Positions 25,619 to 35,437 of a stretch of DNA of 64,000 nt are shown one piece after another (the first letter of the stretch is position 1; every line of letters starts with the position of its first letter). The stretch lies in the NCBI GenBank assembly GCA_964484935.1, contig CAZAFW010000001.1, forward strand, positions 1-64,000. Reading direction: 5' to 3'. The translations under genes were made by a program, and so were the position numbers. Source of the stretch: BM714 sp964484935. GTDB taxonomy: Bacteria; Bacillota; Clostridia; Peptostreptococcales; BM714. The notes beneath the pieces are model-generated. The model saw nothing but the letters and a program-made list of their open reading frames with translations, was not told where the DNA came from and searched no databases.

Positions 25619-26482
25619 ATGAACGAAGAAAAACGGGACATATTTAAAATCATCAATAGAAGATATGAGCATTTCAGCAAAAGCCAAAAACTGATTGCGG
25701 ATTACATAATTGAAAATTATGACAAAGCCGCTTTCATGACCGCTTCAAAACTCGGGGAACACGTCGGAATAAGCGAATCCACAATAGTGAGATTTGCTGA
25801 CGCCTTGAACTTCAAGGGGTATCCCGAATTGCAGAAGGCTCTGCAGGAACTCATAAAAACAAAACTGACAACAGTGCAGCGATTCGAACTTACAAATAAA
25901 TACAGCAATGAAATGGATACCGTAAAGAAAGTCATGGATTCTGATATACAAAACATACGTAAAACAATGGAAGATCTGGACAAGGATGTTCTTGAAAAAG
26001 TCGCAAATGAAATACTTAACGCAAAAAGGGTATATATCCTTGGACTCAGAAGTTCCTCAGTATTGGCGGAATACTTAGGCTTTTACCTCAATTTCATTTT
26101 GAAGGACGTCCATGTTGTAAAAGCCCAGTACAATGATGTTTATGAACAACTCATAAACATAAACAGCGAAGATGTAGTAATAGCTTTAAGCTTTCCAAGG
26201 TATTCCAGAAAAACCTATGAATCGGTAAAATTGTTAAGACGCCAGGGCTGCAAGATAATTTCAATCACCGACAGTCAATTTTCACCATTGGCGTCAATTT
26301 CCGAAATGACTCTGTACGCGAAAAACAATGTCACATCTTTTGTCGACTCGCTTGTGGCGCCCATGAGTCTAATAAATTTATTGATTGTATCAATAAGCCT
26401 GCAGGAAAAAGAGCTCTTGACCGAAACATTCCGTAAACTGGAAAGTGTTTGGGACGAGTTCAATATATACAGCAAAACATAA
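25619..26482 (+). CDS. MurR/RpiR family transcriptional regulator
   Basis: 287 residues: N-terminal HTH_6 domain (about 1-80) with SQKLIADYIIENYDKAAFMT and VGISESTIVRFADALNFKGY, and a C-terminal SIS domain (about 125-260; ALSFPRYSRKTYESVKLLRRQ) that normally senses a phosphosugar. Only 4 nt after korC, so it is co-transcribed with the oxidoreductase genes and may control them, perhaps through the dyad at 22739-22776; that link is inference. Its effector is unknown. Confidence 0.85.
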   Translation: MNEEKRDIFKIINRRYEHFSKSQKLIADYIIENYDKAAFMTASKLGEHVGISESTIVRFADALNFKGYPELQKALQELIKTKLTTVQRFELTNKYSNEMDTVKKVMDSDIQNIRKTMEDLDKDVLEKVANEILNAKRVYILGLRSSSVLAEYLGFYLNFILKDVHVVKAQYNDVYEQLININSEDVVIALSFPRYSRKTYESVKLLRRQGCKIISITDSQFSPLASISEMTLYAKNNVTSFVDSLVAPMSLINLLIVSISLQEKELLTETFRKLESVWDEFNIYSKT

Positions 26483-26525
26483 ACAAGAAACTCAACTACC
26501 CAACAGGGTAGTTATTTTCTTGTTT
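26481..26525 (+). terminator. Intrinsic terminator after the RpiR regulator
   Basis: AACTACCC and GGGTAGTT enclose an AACA loop, and the stem is extended by AAACAAGAA at 26481 with TTCTTGTTT ending at 26525. The 3' arm also carries the -35 box of the cmk promoter. Confidence 0.75.
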
Positions 26526-26548
26526 ACAATCCTCAAATACGGTATAAT
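26520..26548 (+). promoter_or_regulatory. SigA-type promoter of cmk-plsC-ispH/rpsA
   Basis: TTGTTT (26520-26525), 17-bp spacer, TATAAT (26543-26548); start codon of cmk at 26580. The -35 overlaps the preceding terminator. Confidence 0.7.
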
Positions 26549-26579
26549 GCAATATGAATAAAGTTTATAGGAGCGATTC

Positions 26580-27257
26580 ATGAATGCAAAATGCATTGCT
26601 ATAGATGGACCGGCGGGATCCGGTAAAAGCACAATTGCAAAAGAAATAGCGAAATTGCTTAATTGGACATATTTAGACACTGGAGCGATGTATCGCGCCA
26701 TAACATTGAAAATAATGTCCGAGGGAATTCCTTTTGAAGACACAAAGGGAATTGAGTCCATGCTCGAAAACACAAGTCTTGATTTCAAAAAATCGAAATT
26801 GTTTCTTGACGGAAAAGACGTATCCACTGAAATAAGGAGCGAAATTATTGACGAAAATGTTTCGGCAATATCCCAAATCAAAGAAATCCGTTCAAAACTT
26901 GTGCAGCTTCAACGTGAATATGCAGCTTTACATTCTGTTGTAATGGATGGCAGGGATATTGGCACAGTTGTCTTTCCAGACGCCGAATTCAAATTTTTCT
27001 TAACAGCTTCGCCGGAAGTCAGAGCTAAAAGAAGACACCAACAATTGCTCGAAAAAGGTATCTTCATCCCTCTAAAGAAAATATTAAGCGAAATTGTTGA
27101 ACGAGACCATAAGGATTCAACGCGCCAAATAAGTCCATTGAAAATGGCCCGGGACGCATATTTGATAGATACCGACAAGCTTGACAAAGAACAAGTTTTG
27201 AAGGCAATAATGGCTCATCTTAACAAGCCCGTTCCTGATGATTGGGAGGGTTTCTAA
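26580..27257 (+). CDS. cmk: Cytidylate kinase
   Basis: 225 residues. P-loop IDGPAGSGKST, LDTGAMYRA in the CMP-binding site, MDGRDIGTVVFP and RDHKDSTR are all canonical. It phosphorylates CMP/dCMP. The order cmk-plsC-ispH-rpsA is standard for clostridia. Confidence 0.96.
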   Translation: MNAKCIAIDGPAGSGKSTIAKEIAKLLNWTYLDTGAMYRAITLKIMSEGIPFEDTKGIESMLENTSLDFKKSKLFLDGKDVSTEIRSEIIDENVSAISQIKEIRSKLVQLQREYAALHSVVMDGRDIGTVVFPDAEFKFFLTASPEVRAKRRHQQLLEKGIFIPLKKILSEIVERDHKDSTRQISPLKMARDAYLIDTDKLDKEQVLKAIMAHLNKPVPDDWEGF

Positions 27258-27872
27258 ATGGATTTTTTGCAATTTGCTAAAATATTTGTTAAATTTATAT
27301 TCGGGATTTTTTATAAAATAGACATAAATGGATATGAAAACATACCTGTTTCAAACAGTGGCTACATTTTATGCTCAAATCATTCATATTGGTTCGACCC
27401 CCTTCTTATTGGAAGCCATTATCCCGAAACTCTTCATTTCATGGCAAAAAAGGAATTGTTCGAATCGCCTATAATCGGTTTTTTTGCAAGAAAACTAAAA
27501 GCTTTTCCAGTCGATCGCAAAAGCAACGACTTAAAAGCTATAAAGACAGCAGTAAAGATTCTCAAAGAAGATAAAATTTTAGGCATTTTCCCAGAGGGCA
27601 CACGAAATCTGTCCGGAAAGCCAGTAGCAAAAGCAGGAGTTGCCATTATTGCAATAAAGGCAAGAAGAAACGTACTTCCTGTTGCCATATCATCCGATAA
27701 GCAGTACAGGATTTTTTCGAGAATCAACATTACAATAGGTGAAATTATCGATTTAGAAGAATATTATTCTGCAAGAAGAATTACAAAAGAAACTTATCAA
27801 TCCATAAGTGACGATATAATTAAGCGCATATACAATTTAAAGAATCCAACTATTAATACAAGCAACAGATAA
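27258..27872 (+). CDS. plsC: 1-acyl-sn-glycerol-3-phosphate acyltransferase
   Basis: 204 residues with an N-terminal hydrophobic segment and the four acyltransferase blocks: NHSYWFDP (HX4D catalytic motif), the PVDR block, FPEGTRN and the later LPVAISSD. It acylates lysophosphatidic acid at the membrane. Follows cmk without any gap. Confidence 0.92.
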   Translation: MDFLQFAKIFVKFIFGIFYKIDINGYENIPVSNSGYILCSNHSYWFDPLLIGSHYPETLHFMAKKELFESPIIGFFARKLKAFPVDRKSNDLKAIKTAVKILKEDKILGIFPEGTRNLSGKPVAKAGVAIIAIKARRNVLPVAISSDKQYRIFSRINITIGEIIDLEEYYSARRITKETYQSISDDIIKRIYNLKNPTINTSNR

Positions 27873-27886
27873 AGAACGGAGAAAAT

Positions 27887-29932
27887 ATGGAAATAATCAT
27901 CTCGGAAAATTCCGGGTTCTGTTTTGGGGTAAAGCGTGCAATGGATAAAACTCTTGAACTGGCCAATTCAAATAAAAAAAAGATCTATACATTCGGTCCT
28001 CTGATCCACAACAATCAGGTGATTGAGTATCTCGAGGGCCTTAACGTATTTTCTTCAGGGTCCATGGAAGAAATAGGCGAAGGGCCAATGATTATAAGGT
28101 CCCATGGAGTTCCTTTGGCTGATTATAAAAAAGCAAAGGAACTAGACATAGAAATAATCGATGCAACTTGCCCGTACGTACGAAAGGTTCAGGCAATAGC
28201 TAAAGCCGAATTCGAAAAGGGACGGCAGGTCGTCATTCTTGGAAACAGCAGCCATCCTGAAGTAATCGGAATCAACGGATGGTGCAATAACAGCGCAATT
28301 GTAATTAATGATGAATCAGACATTGATTCAATCTCAAATTATGATAGAATAAGCATAGTTGCGCAAACCACATTCGATATCGGTTTATGGAATCGACTAA
28401 CTGGTATTATTAAAGGTCTTACAATCGACGCAGAGCTTTTCAATACAATTTGTTCAGCAACAAGGGACAGACAGAAGGCATGTGTTGAATTGTCGAAAAT
28501 CGCCGATACAATGCTTGTTGTCGGTGGTTGCCACAGTTCAAATACCCAAAAATTGTTTGAACTCAGCAAAAAATACTGTTCACAAAGCCATCATATAGAA
28601 ACTGCTGAACAGTTGGACCCAAAATGGATTGAAAATGCCGGCACCATAGGCATTTCTGCAGGTGCTTCAACTCCGGATTGGATCATTAACAATGTTGTTA
28701 AAAAAATTAAAATAAAGGTAGGTAGGCAAACTATGGAAAATGAAAACATGATGAATGAGATGCTTGAGGAGATCGAAAAGTCTCTGAGAGTACCGAGGAG
28801 GGGTGAGATACTAAAGGCTAAAGTTGTACAAATTTCAGATGATGAAGTTGTAGTCAATATAGGCTATAAATCTGATGGTATTATCCCGAAAAAAGAATTA
28901 ACCTCTGAAGAGGGGGTTAATCTTAAAGATATACTAAATGAAGACGATGAAATCGAAGTCATGGTAATGAAATCAGACGACGGAGAAGGCAATGTACTGC
29001 TCTCAAGAAAAAGAGTTGATGCTCTCAAGCAATGGGATGACCTTAAAGTCTTCATCGATGAAGACAAACCCGTAACCGTATCTACAAAAGAAGTAGTAAA
29101 GGGTGGCATAATCGCCTATTTTGGGGATATCAGGGGATTCATTCCGGCTTCTCATCTATCTCTCAACTATGTAAGCAATCTCAGTGCATTTGTAGATGAA
29201 GAACTGGAAGTTAAAATCATCGAATTCAACAAGGAAAAAAGAAATGTTGTATTTTCACACAAGGAAGTGCTCGAGCAAGGAAGAAAGAAAGAACTCGAAG
29301 CGCTTTGGTCCGAACTGGAAGTTGGTCAAAAGCTACAAGGTAAAGTCAAGAGACTTGCCAAATTCGGTGCTTTCGTCGATATCGGCGGAGTGGATGGACT
29401 GGTTCATATTTCAGAACTTTCCTGGGGACGCATCAAGAACCCCGGTGAGCTCTTAAAAGTCGGAGACGACATCGAAGTCTTAATTATCGGACTTGACAAA
29501 GAAAACAACAAAATTTCTCTAAGCTTGAAACAAATTCTTCCGGATCCTTGGTCATTGGTGAATACAAAATACAACACCGGGGATGTAATAAGCGGAAGAG
29601 TGGTCAACTTAACTGATTTCGGAGCATTTGTAGAAATCGAACCCGGGCTTGAAGGACTTGTCCATATTTCGCAGATTTCCAAAGAACATGTCAAAACAAC
29701 TTCAGACGCTTTGAAGGTTAATGAAGAAGTCGAAGTCAAGATACTTGGCATCGACAAGGAAAAGCAACGCATAAGCCTTTCTATAAAGGATGCTAATGAA
29801 GAAGATGTTGTAGAGGAAGAACCTTCTAAGGAATCCGAAGAAGAAGAATCAGACAGCATGGAAATCCCTGAAAGTGTAAAAGAAGAAACAATCACAATCA
29901 AGGACATGCTTGAATCCAAGCAAAATCAATAA
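27887..29932 (+). CDS. ispH-rpsA: IspH-ribosomal protein S1 fusion (HMBPP reductase / 30S protein S1)
   Basis: 681 residues. The IspH part (1-280) has its three iron-sulfur cysteines: Cys12 (GFCFGVKRAMD), Cys95 (DATCPYVRKV) and Cys189 (NTICSATRDRQ); it makes isopentenyl and dimethylallyl diphosphate, ending the MEP pathway. The second part has four S1 RNA-binding domains at roughly 304-374, 390-458, 478-548 and 563-633 (the last two with KFGAFVDIGGVDGLVHIS and DFGAFVEIEPGLEGLVHIS) and an acidic tail. This fusion is known in clostridia. Met283 is preceded by GGTAGGTAGG, a good internal start that could make S1 alone. Confidence 0.95.
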   Translation: MEIIISENSGFCFGVKRAMDKTLELANSNKKKIYTFGPLIHNNQVIEYLEGLNVFSSGSMEEIGEGPMIIRSHGVPLADYKKAKELDIEIIDATCPYVRKVQAIAKAEFEKGRQVVILGNSSHPEVIGINGWCNNSAIVINDESDIDSISNYDRISIVAQTTFDIGLWNRLTGIIKGLTIDAELFNTICSATRDRQKACVELSKIADTMLVVGGCHSSNTQKLFELSKKYCSQSHHIETAEQLDPKWIENAGTIGISAGASTPDWIINNVVKKIKIKVGRQTMENENMMNEMLEEIEKSLRVPRRGEILKAKVVQISDDEVVVNIGYKSDGIIPKKELTSEEGVNLKDILNEDDEIEVMVMKSDDGEGNVLLSRKRVDALKQWDDLKVFIDEDKPVTVSTKEVVKGGIIAYFGDIRGFIPASHLSLNYVSNLSAFVDEELEVKIIEFNKEKRNVVFSHKEVLEQGRKKELEALWSELEVGQKLQGKVKRLAKFGAFVDIGGVDGLVHISELSWGRIKNPGELLKVGDDIEVLIIGLDKENNKISLSLKQILPDPWSLVNTKYNTGDVISGRVVNLTDFGAFVEIEPGLEGLVHISQISKEHVKTTSDALKVNEEVEVKILGIDKEKQRISLSIKDANEEDVVEEEPSKESEEEESDSMEIPESVKEETITIKDMLESKQNQ

Positions 29933-29960
29933 TTTAAGCGTTTGATTCAATTCAACAAAC

Positions 29961-29996
29961 AAAAAGTGGAAATTCCGTTGGAATTTCCACTTTTCT
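29961..29996. terminator. Bidirectional terminator between ispH-rpsA and the aminotransferase
   Basis: AAAAGTGGAAATTCC and GGAATTTCCACTTTT form a 15-bp stem around a short GTT-type loop, with A- and T-runs on the two sides. It serves the convergent genes. Confidence 0.9.
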
Positions 29997-30025
29997 TGTT
30001 TGAAATACTTTTTGATTCTAACCGG

Positions 30026-31219
30026 TTATTTTTTGTCGGGATAAGCTTCCAATCCCAATTTCAATATGTTCATGGCTTTTTTCAATGATTCCTGGTTGAG
30101 GACATAAGCCATTCTTATTTCGTCTACTCCAAGGCCCGGGGTAGCATAAAATCCTTCAGCAGGAGCAAACATTACAGTCTCTCCATCTACATCAAATTCT
30201 TCAAGCATCCATATTACAAATTTCTCTGCATTCTTGACAGGCAATTTTGCCATTATATAGAACGCTCCGTGGGGAAGTTCACAAACAACTCCGGGCATTT
30301 CTTGAAGTGCTCCATAGACAATGTCCCTTCTTTGTTTATATTCTTCTTTTGTTTTTTCAAAATATTCCTTTGGAACCTTTGCAAGCGCTGCTGCTCCAAG
30401 CTGCTCGATTGTCGGAACGCAAAGTCTTCCTTGGCAAAGTTTCAGTACCTGTGCAATTAAATCCTTGTTTTTTGAAGCAATTGAACCTATTCTAGCTCCA
30501 CATGCGGAGTAGCGCTTTGATATACTGTCGATGATTATAACCCTGTCTGAAATGTCGTCAAACTGCGCAAAACTCATGTATGGGAAGTCGTCAAATATGT
30601 ATTCTCTATATACTTCATCTGCAATGATGTACAAATTATTTTCCTTGGCCAAGTTTCGAACTATATTTAATTGTTCTTTCGAGTATACTGCGCCAGTAGG
30701 ATTTCCGGGATTAGAAAGAAGTATTCCCTTGGTTTTTTCAGTGATTAATTTTTTGATTTCTTCTTTAGAAGGAAGGTCGAATCCATTTTCGGCTTTTGTA
30801 GTTATAGGAACCACATTTACTCCAGTAACATTTCCAAAGCCATTGTAGTTAGTGTAAAATGGTTCCGGTACAAGAACTTCATCTCCGTTGTCGCAAATAG
30901 CAAGCATTGCAAAAACCAAAGCCTCGCTGCCACCATTTGTAACCAGTATGTCTGCAGGATCAAAGTCGATTCCATAACTCTTATAGTATTCGCTGAAGCT
31001 CTCTAGCAATTCAGGACTGCCTTGTGAAAAACTGTAAGCTAAAACTTCCTTGTCGAAATTTTTTAAAGCATCAAAAAAAACTTCAGGTGTTTTTACATCC
31101 GGTTGCCCGATGTTTAAGTGATAAACCTTTTTGCCTCTTTTTTTTGCAGCCTCTGCAATTGGCACCAATTTCCTTATCGGAGATTGTTGCATATCTGTGA
31201 TTCTTCCTGAAAATTTCAT
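30026..31219 (-). CDS. Class I/II pyridoxal-phosphate aminotransferase
   Basis: 397 residues of the aspartate-aminotransferase-like fold type I: NIGQPDVKTPE, NGGSEALVFAM, the SNPGNPTGAVYS loop, IADEVYREYIFD and the PLP lysine in DSISKRYSACGARIG. Substrate cannot be assigned; aromatic, branched-chain or aspartate-type are all possible. The only minus-strand gene between two plus-strand units, with its own strong GGGGGTAG site. It ends at a shared terminator with ispH-rpsA. Confidence 0.88.
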   Translation of the reverse strand: MKFSGRITDMQQSPIRKLVPIAEAAKKRGKKVYHLNIGQPDVKTPEVFFDALKNFDKEVLAYSFSQGSPELLESFSEYYKSYGIDFDPADILVTNGGSEALVFAMLAICDNGDEVLVPEPFYTNYNGFGNVTGVNVVPITTKAENGFDLPSKEEIKKLITEKTKGILLSNPGNPTGAVYSKEQLNIVRNLAKENNLYIIADEVYREYIFDDFPYMSFAQFDDISDRVIIIDSISKRYSACGARIGSIASKNKDLIAQVLKLCQGRLCVPTIEQLGAAALAKVPKEYFEKTKEEYKQRRDIVYGALQEMPGVVCELPHGAFYIMAKLPVKNAEKFVIWMLEEFDVDGETVMFAPAEGFYATPGLGVDEIRMAYVLNQESLKKAMNILKLGLEAYPDKK

Positions 31220-31352
31220 TTCTCTACCCCCTATTAATGTTTGAAATAATATGTCAACCAGCTTAATAATATCATAAATCCGGACTCAATTTAACAATTT
31301 TTCTTTATTAATACCATAATATTGCAGTAATTTCGTTATGGCTTCCAACTGT

Positions 31353-31380
31353 TTGAATTTGTCGTTATAATTGATATAAT
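31353..31380 (+). promoter_or_regulatory. SigA-type promoter of miaB-mutS-mutL-miaA-hfq
   Basis: TTGAAT (31353-31358), 16-bp spacer, TATAAT (31375-31380); the miaB start is at 31442. Confidence 0.65.
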
Positions 31381-31387
31381 GATATGA

Positions 31388-31410
31388 GATGCGTCCTCAG
31401 GGATCGTATC
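31388..31410 (+). promoter_or_regulatory. 5'-terminal hairpin of the miaB leader
   Basis: GATGCGTCC (31388-31396) pairs with GGA and CGTATC (31401-31410, one bulged T) around a TCAG loop. The predicted transcript start is at about 31387, so the mRNA would begin with this hairpin, an arrangement that often stabilises transcripts. Confidence 0.4.
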
Positions 31411-31441
31411 ACTATTTATTTTAGCAGGGAGTGGAAAACAT

Positions 31442-32773
31442 ATGCAACAATTGAAATACCATATAAGAACATGGGGTTGCCAAATGAATGAACACGACTC
31501 CGAAAGGTATTCCGGAATGTTCAATCAAATGGGATATTTACAAGTCAATACGATAAAAGACGCAGACATAGTCCTTTTCAATACTTGCTGCGTAAGGGAA
31601 AATGCAGAAAGGAAAGTTCTGGGCAACATAGGACGTCTTAAACATTTCAGAAAGAAAAAACCCAATCTCATAATTATTGTTGCCGGCTGCATGATGCAAC
31701 AGCCTCACGTCATAGACATAATCAACAAGGATCTTTCTTTTGTCAATCTGATTTTGGGAACATACAATATACACCGTTTCCCTCAATTGCTCGAAAAAGC
31801 TCTCATAGAAAAACATTCGAAGCGTCCCTTGGTGGAAGTGTGGGACCAGGCAAAAAATGTAGTGGAAGGAATACCTTCCATAAGAAAATTCAAATTCAAG
31901 GCATTTGTCAACATAATGTACGGATGCAACAATTTCTGTTCCTACTGCATAGTTCCATATACAAGGGGACGGGAAAGAAGCCGCAGAAAAGAAGCCATCT
32001 TGGAAGAAATCTCATCTCTTATAAAAGAAGGTGTTCTAGAAGTCACCTTATTGGGTCAAAATGTAAATTCATACGGGAAAGATTTGTATGAAAAATATGA
32101 CTTTTCTGATTTGATTGGCGAAATAGACAAACTCGATGGAATTAAACGCATTAGATTCATGACCTCTCATCCAAAGGACGCCACCGAAAAGCTTATAGAC
32201 ACAATAGCCGCTTCCAACAATATCTGTGAAAATTTTCATTTACCCGTACAATCCGGAAGCAATAAAATTCTGGAAAAAATGAACAGACATTACAGCAGGG
32301 AACAATATTTGCAATTTGCAAAAATACTTTATGATAAAATTCCGAATGTAACACTTTCAACCGATATAATAATCGGTTTCCCAGAAGAATCAGATTCAGA
32401 TTTTTTCGAAACTCTTTCACTTGTAAAAGAAGTGTATTTCGACAATGCCTACGTTTTTCTATACTCGAAAAGGAGCGGCACAAAAGCCGCCGAATCTCCA
32501 AAGCAGATCCCCGAAAGTGTCAAACATGAACGTTTTGACAAAATTCTTTTAGAACTCAATGCTATTGCATACAGAAAGAATCTTGATTCTGTAGGCAATA
32601 TTGAAAATGTTCTCGTAGACGGAATAAGCGAAAAACATCCCGAAAGCGTACACGGAAGAACCCGCGGCAACAAGATAGTAACATTTAAAGGGGATTCATC
32701 AATGATTGGAACCATTGTTCCTGTCCTCATAATTGAAGCAAAGAGGGCTTCATTGATTGGAGAAATCTGTTAA
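31442..32773 (+). CDS. miaB: tRNA-2-methylthio-N6-dimethylallyladenosine synthase
   Basis: 443 residues. N-terminal UPF0004 domain with TWGCQMNEHDSE and the other two cluster cysteines, radical-SAM CxxxCxxC in CNNFCSYC, and a C-terminal TRAM domain. It thiolates the isopentenyl-adenosine at tRNA position 37; MiaA, which makes the substrate, is encoded four genes downstream in the same run. Confidence 0.95.
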   Translation: MQQLKYHIRTWGCQMNEHDSERYSGMFNQMGYLQVNTIKDADIVLFNTCCVRENAERKVLGNIGRLKHFRKKKPNLIIIVAGCMMQQPHVIDIINKDLSFVNLILGTYNIHRFPQLLEKALIEKHSKRPLVEVWDQAKNVVEGIPSIRKFKFKAFVNIMYGCNNFCSYCIVPYTRGRERSRRKEAILEEISSLIKEGVLEVTLLGQNVNSYGKDLYEKYDFSDLIGEIDKLDGIKRIRFMTSHPKDATEKLIDTIAASNNICENFHLPVQSGSNKILEKMNRHYSREQYLQFAKILYDKIPNVTLSTDIIIGFPEESDSDFFETLSLVKEVYFDNAYVFLYSKRSGTKAAESPKQIPESVKHERFDKILLELNAIAYRKNLDSVGNIENVLVDGISEKHPESVHGRTRGNKIVTFKGDSSMIGTIVPVLIIEAKRASLIGEIC

Positions 32774-32802
32774 TTTGCACATCGTTTTGAAAGGAGTCTT
32801 TC

Positions 32803-35424
32803 ATGGGAATTACACCTATGATGCGCCAATATCTTGAAATCAAAGAAAAATATGAAGACTATATACTTTTTTTCAGGCTCGGGGACTTTTATGAAATGTT
32901 TTTTGACGACGCGCTGACATGTTCAAAATTGCTGGAAATAACCCTGACCGGAAAATCATGCGGGCTTGAGGAACGCGCCCCTATGTGCGGTATACCTTAT
33001 CATTCAGCGGATAATTATATCCGAAAACTTATAAACATGGGACTTAAAATAGCCATATGCGAACAAACCGGTGATCCAAAGCATTCAAAAGGAATTGTAA
33101 AAAGGGAAGTCGTAAAAATAATAACACCTGGAACAATAACCGATCCCGAAATGCTTGAGTCCTCCCTCAACAACTATATTTTTTCTATCACTGAAGGCCG
33201 CAACTCAATCGGGTTTTCTTATGTTGACATAACTACTGGCAAACTCCGAGTGACATCCTTCAAAGGAATTTCCCGCTACAAAGATGCTGAAAACGAATTG
33301 CTCAAGGTAAACCCCCGTGAAATTCTTATGGACCCTTCGTCACTGTCTATAAGGATGGCTGATTTTATTCATTCGTCCATTCCCCAAGTCGTCGCAACCG
33401 ACACCAGAATCCATACAGATTATGCAGAAGCCAAAAGAGTAATTGAAAAGCAATTCAATATAGTGTCAATAGACAGCCTTGGCATCTCCGGTGAAGACGA
33501 AATCATACGTTCTCTTGGCCGACTAGTGCATTATGTGGTCGAAACGCAAAAGGTGGACTTGCCTCATATAAGGAATGTCCAACACTACAGCCCTTCAGAC
33601 TTCATGATTATAGACAATTTCACTGTCAGAAATCTGGAATTGTCCAAGACCATCATGGGAGACAAAAAAAAAGGTTCCCTCTTGTGGGTCCTCGACAAAA
33701 CTAAAACCTCAATGGGATCTAGAATGCTGTTCAAGTGGATTCACGAACCCCTGTTGAACAAAGACGAAATAAATAAGAGGACAAGCATTGTAGAAGTCTT
33801 TTTCAATAATCTTCAAATGCGACATGAGGTCCGCGAAATACTTGAAGCTATTTATGACCTTGAAAGACTGACTTCCAAGGTTGTTTACGGTAACCTTAAC
33901 GGCAAGGATTTGATTTCACTCAAGATTTCAATCAAGAAGCTCCCGGAACTAATAGGCATATTGTCGAAACACTCATATTCAAATCCATTGTCCTCTCTTG
34001 CCGAATCTCTTGATCCTTTGATTGATATCCACGACATCATTGAATCGGCAATAGAAGAAGAACCCCCTGCCACAATAACCGAGGGCGGAATAATAAAGAA
34101 CGGATACAATGAAGAACTTGATTCCCTGAAGGACATTTTGTCGAATGGAAAATCATATCTTGCTGACATAGAGGCGAGAGAAAGGGAATCATCCGGCATA
34201 AAATCATTGAAAATCAAATACAACAAGGTTTTCGGATACTATATCGAGATTACAAAATCCAATCTACATCTTGTCCCTGGGAACTATGTCCGAAAACAGA
34301 CACTTGTAAACGCTGAACGCTATATAACCCCTGAACTCAAGGAACTTGAAGACAATATAATCAACGCCGAAGAAAGAAGAAACAAATTGGAACAGACGAT
34401 ATTCCAAACAATAAGAAGCGAAATTCTCAAAAACGTCGACCGTCTTCTTAATACGGCCGAGGCAATTGCCAATCTGGATGTTTTGTCGAATTTTGCGCAT
34501 GTTGCATACCACAACGGATATTGCAAGCCCCATGTGACCGACAGCGATATAATATCAATAAAGAGCGGCAGGCATCCGGTGGTTGAAAAAATTTCAAATA
34601 CTGAAACCTTCATTCCAAACGATACCGAACTCGACAATTCCCATTGCCGTTTCCATATAATAACCGGTCCAAACATGGCTGGGAAATCTACTTACCTGAG
34701 GCAGGTTGCTTTGATTGCATTAATGGCTCAAATCGGCTCCTACGTTCCAGCCGAAAGTTCTTCAATTGGTGTTGTGGACAGGATATTCACCAGAGTCGGA
34801 GCTTCAGACAACCTTTCACAGGGGCAAAGCACATTCATGGTTGAAATGAGCGAGTTGTCCAACATATTGACAAACGCAACCCGGAAAAGCCTTATAATAC
34901 TAGATGAAATCGGAAGAGGAACAAGCACATACGACGGATTGAGCATAGCATGGTCAGTAGTCGAATATATAAACAATCAGAAGCATATAGGGGCAAAAAG
35001 CCTTTTCGCCACCCATTATCATGAACTGACAGAACTTGAAGGCAGATTGGAAGGAATCAAAAATTACCTCATAACAGTACGCGAAATAGGCGACGAGATA
35101 ATTTTCCTAAGAAAAATAAAGCGCGGCGGTGCAAACCACAGTTACGGTGTGCAGGTGGCGAAACTCGCGGGACTACCTTACAAAGTCGTAAACCGTGCAA
35201 ACGAAATACTTTCCGAACTTGAAAACCATGACATAAACCGCAGTCACGAATCAATAATAAATTTGCAGGCAGATAATTCTAAAGAGATCCGTCAACTTGA
35301 TTTCTTTAGCGACGAAAGACAAAAATTCATCCATTCCATTAAAAAAATCGATACGAATGTTTTGACACCGATAGAGGCCATCAACCTATTGAACCATTTG
35401 GTTGAAGAATCTGACAAACTATAA
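32803..35424 (+). CDS. mutS: DNA mismatch repair protein MutS
   Basis: 873 residues. Mismatch-binding motif FFRLGDFYEMFFDDA near the N-terminus, connector and lever domains, then the ATPase with Walker A GPNMAGKSTY at about residue 622, the LIILDEIGRGTSTYDG Walker B/signature, and FATHYHELTELE. The 3' end overlaps nothing; mutL follows after 13 nt. Confidence 0.97.
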   Translation: MGITPMMRQYLEIKEKYEDYILFFRLGDFYEMFFDDALTCSKLLEITLTGKSCGLEERAPMCGIPYHSADNYIRKLINMGLKIAICEQTGDPKHSKGIVKREVVKIITPGTITDPEMLESSLNNYIFSITEGRNSIGFSYVDITTGKLRVTSFKGISRYKDAENELLKVNPREILMDPSSLSIRMADFIHSSIPQVVATDTRIHTDYAEAKRVIEKQFNIVSIDSLGISGEDEIIRSLGRLVHYVVETQKVDLPHIRNVQHYSPSDFMIIDNFTVRNLELSKTIMGDKKKGSLLWVLDKTKTSMGSRMLFKWIHEPLLNKDEINKRTSIVEVFFNNLQMRHEVREILEAIYDLERLTSKVVYGNLNGKDLISLKISIKKLPELIGILSKHSYSNPLSSLAESLDPLIDIHDIIESAIEEEPPATITEGGIIKNGYNEELDSLKDILSNGKSYLADIEARERESSGIKSLKIKYNKVFGYYIEITKSNLHLVPGNYVRKQTLVNAERYITPELKELEDNIINAEERRNKLEQTIFQTIRSEILKNVDRLLNTAEAIANLDVLSNFAHVAYHNGYCKPHVTDSDIISIKSGRHPVVEKISNTETFIPNDTELDNSHCRFHIITGPNMAGKSTYLRQVALIALMAQIGSYVPAESSSIGVVDRIFTRVGASDNLSQGQSTFMVEMSELSNILTNATRKSLIILDEIGRGTSTYDGLSIAWSVVEYINNQKHIGAKSLFATHYHELTELEGRLEGIKNYLITVREIGDEIIFLRKIKRGGANHSYGVQVAKLAGLPYKVVNRANEILSELENHDINRSHESIINLQADNSKEIRQLDFFSDERQKFIHSIKKIDTNVLTPIEAINLLNHLVEESDKL

Positions 35425-35437
35425 AGGCGGTGTATTC

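Noticed and set aside
35402..35437. Extra 12 codons at the start of mutL
   Set aside because: They overlap the mutS end and include the ribosome site; ATG at 35438 gives the standard N-terminus.
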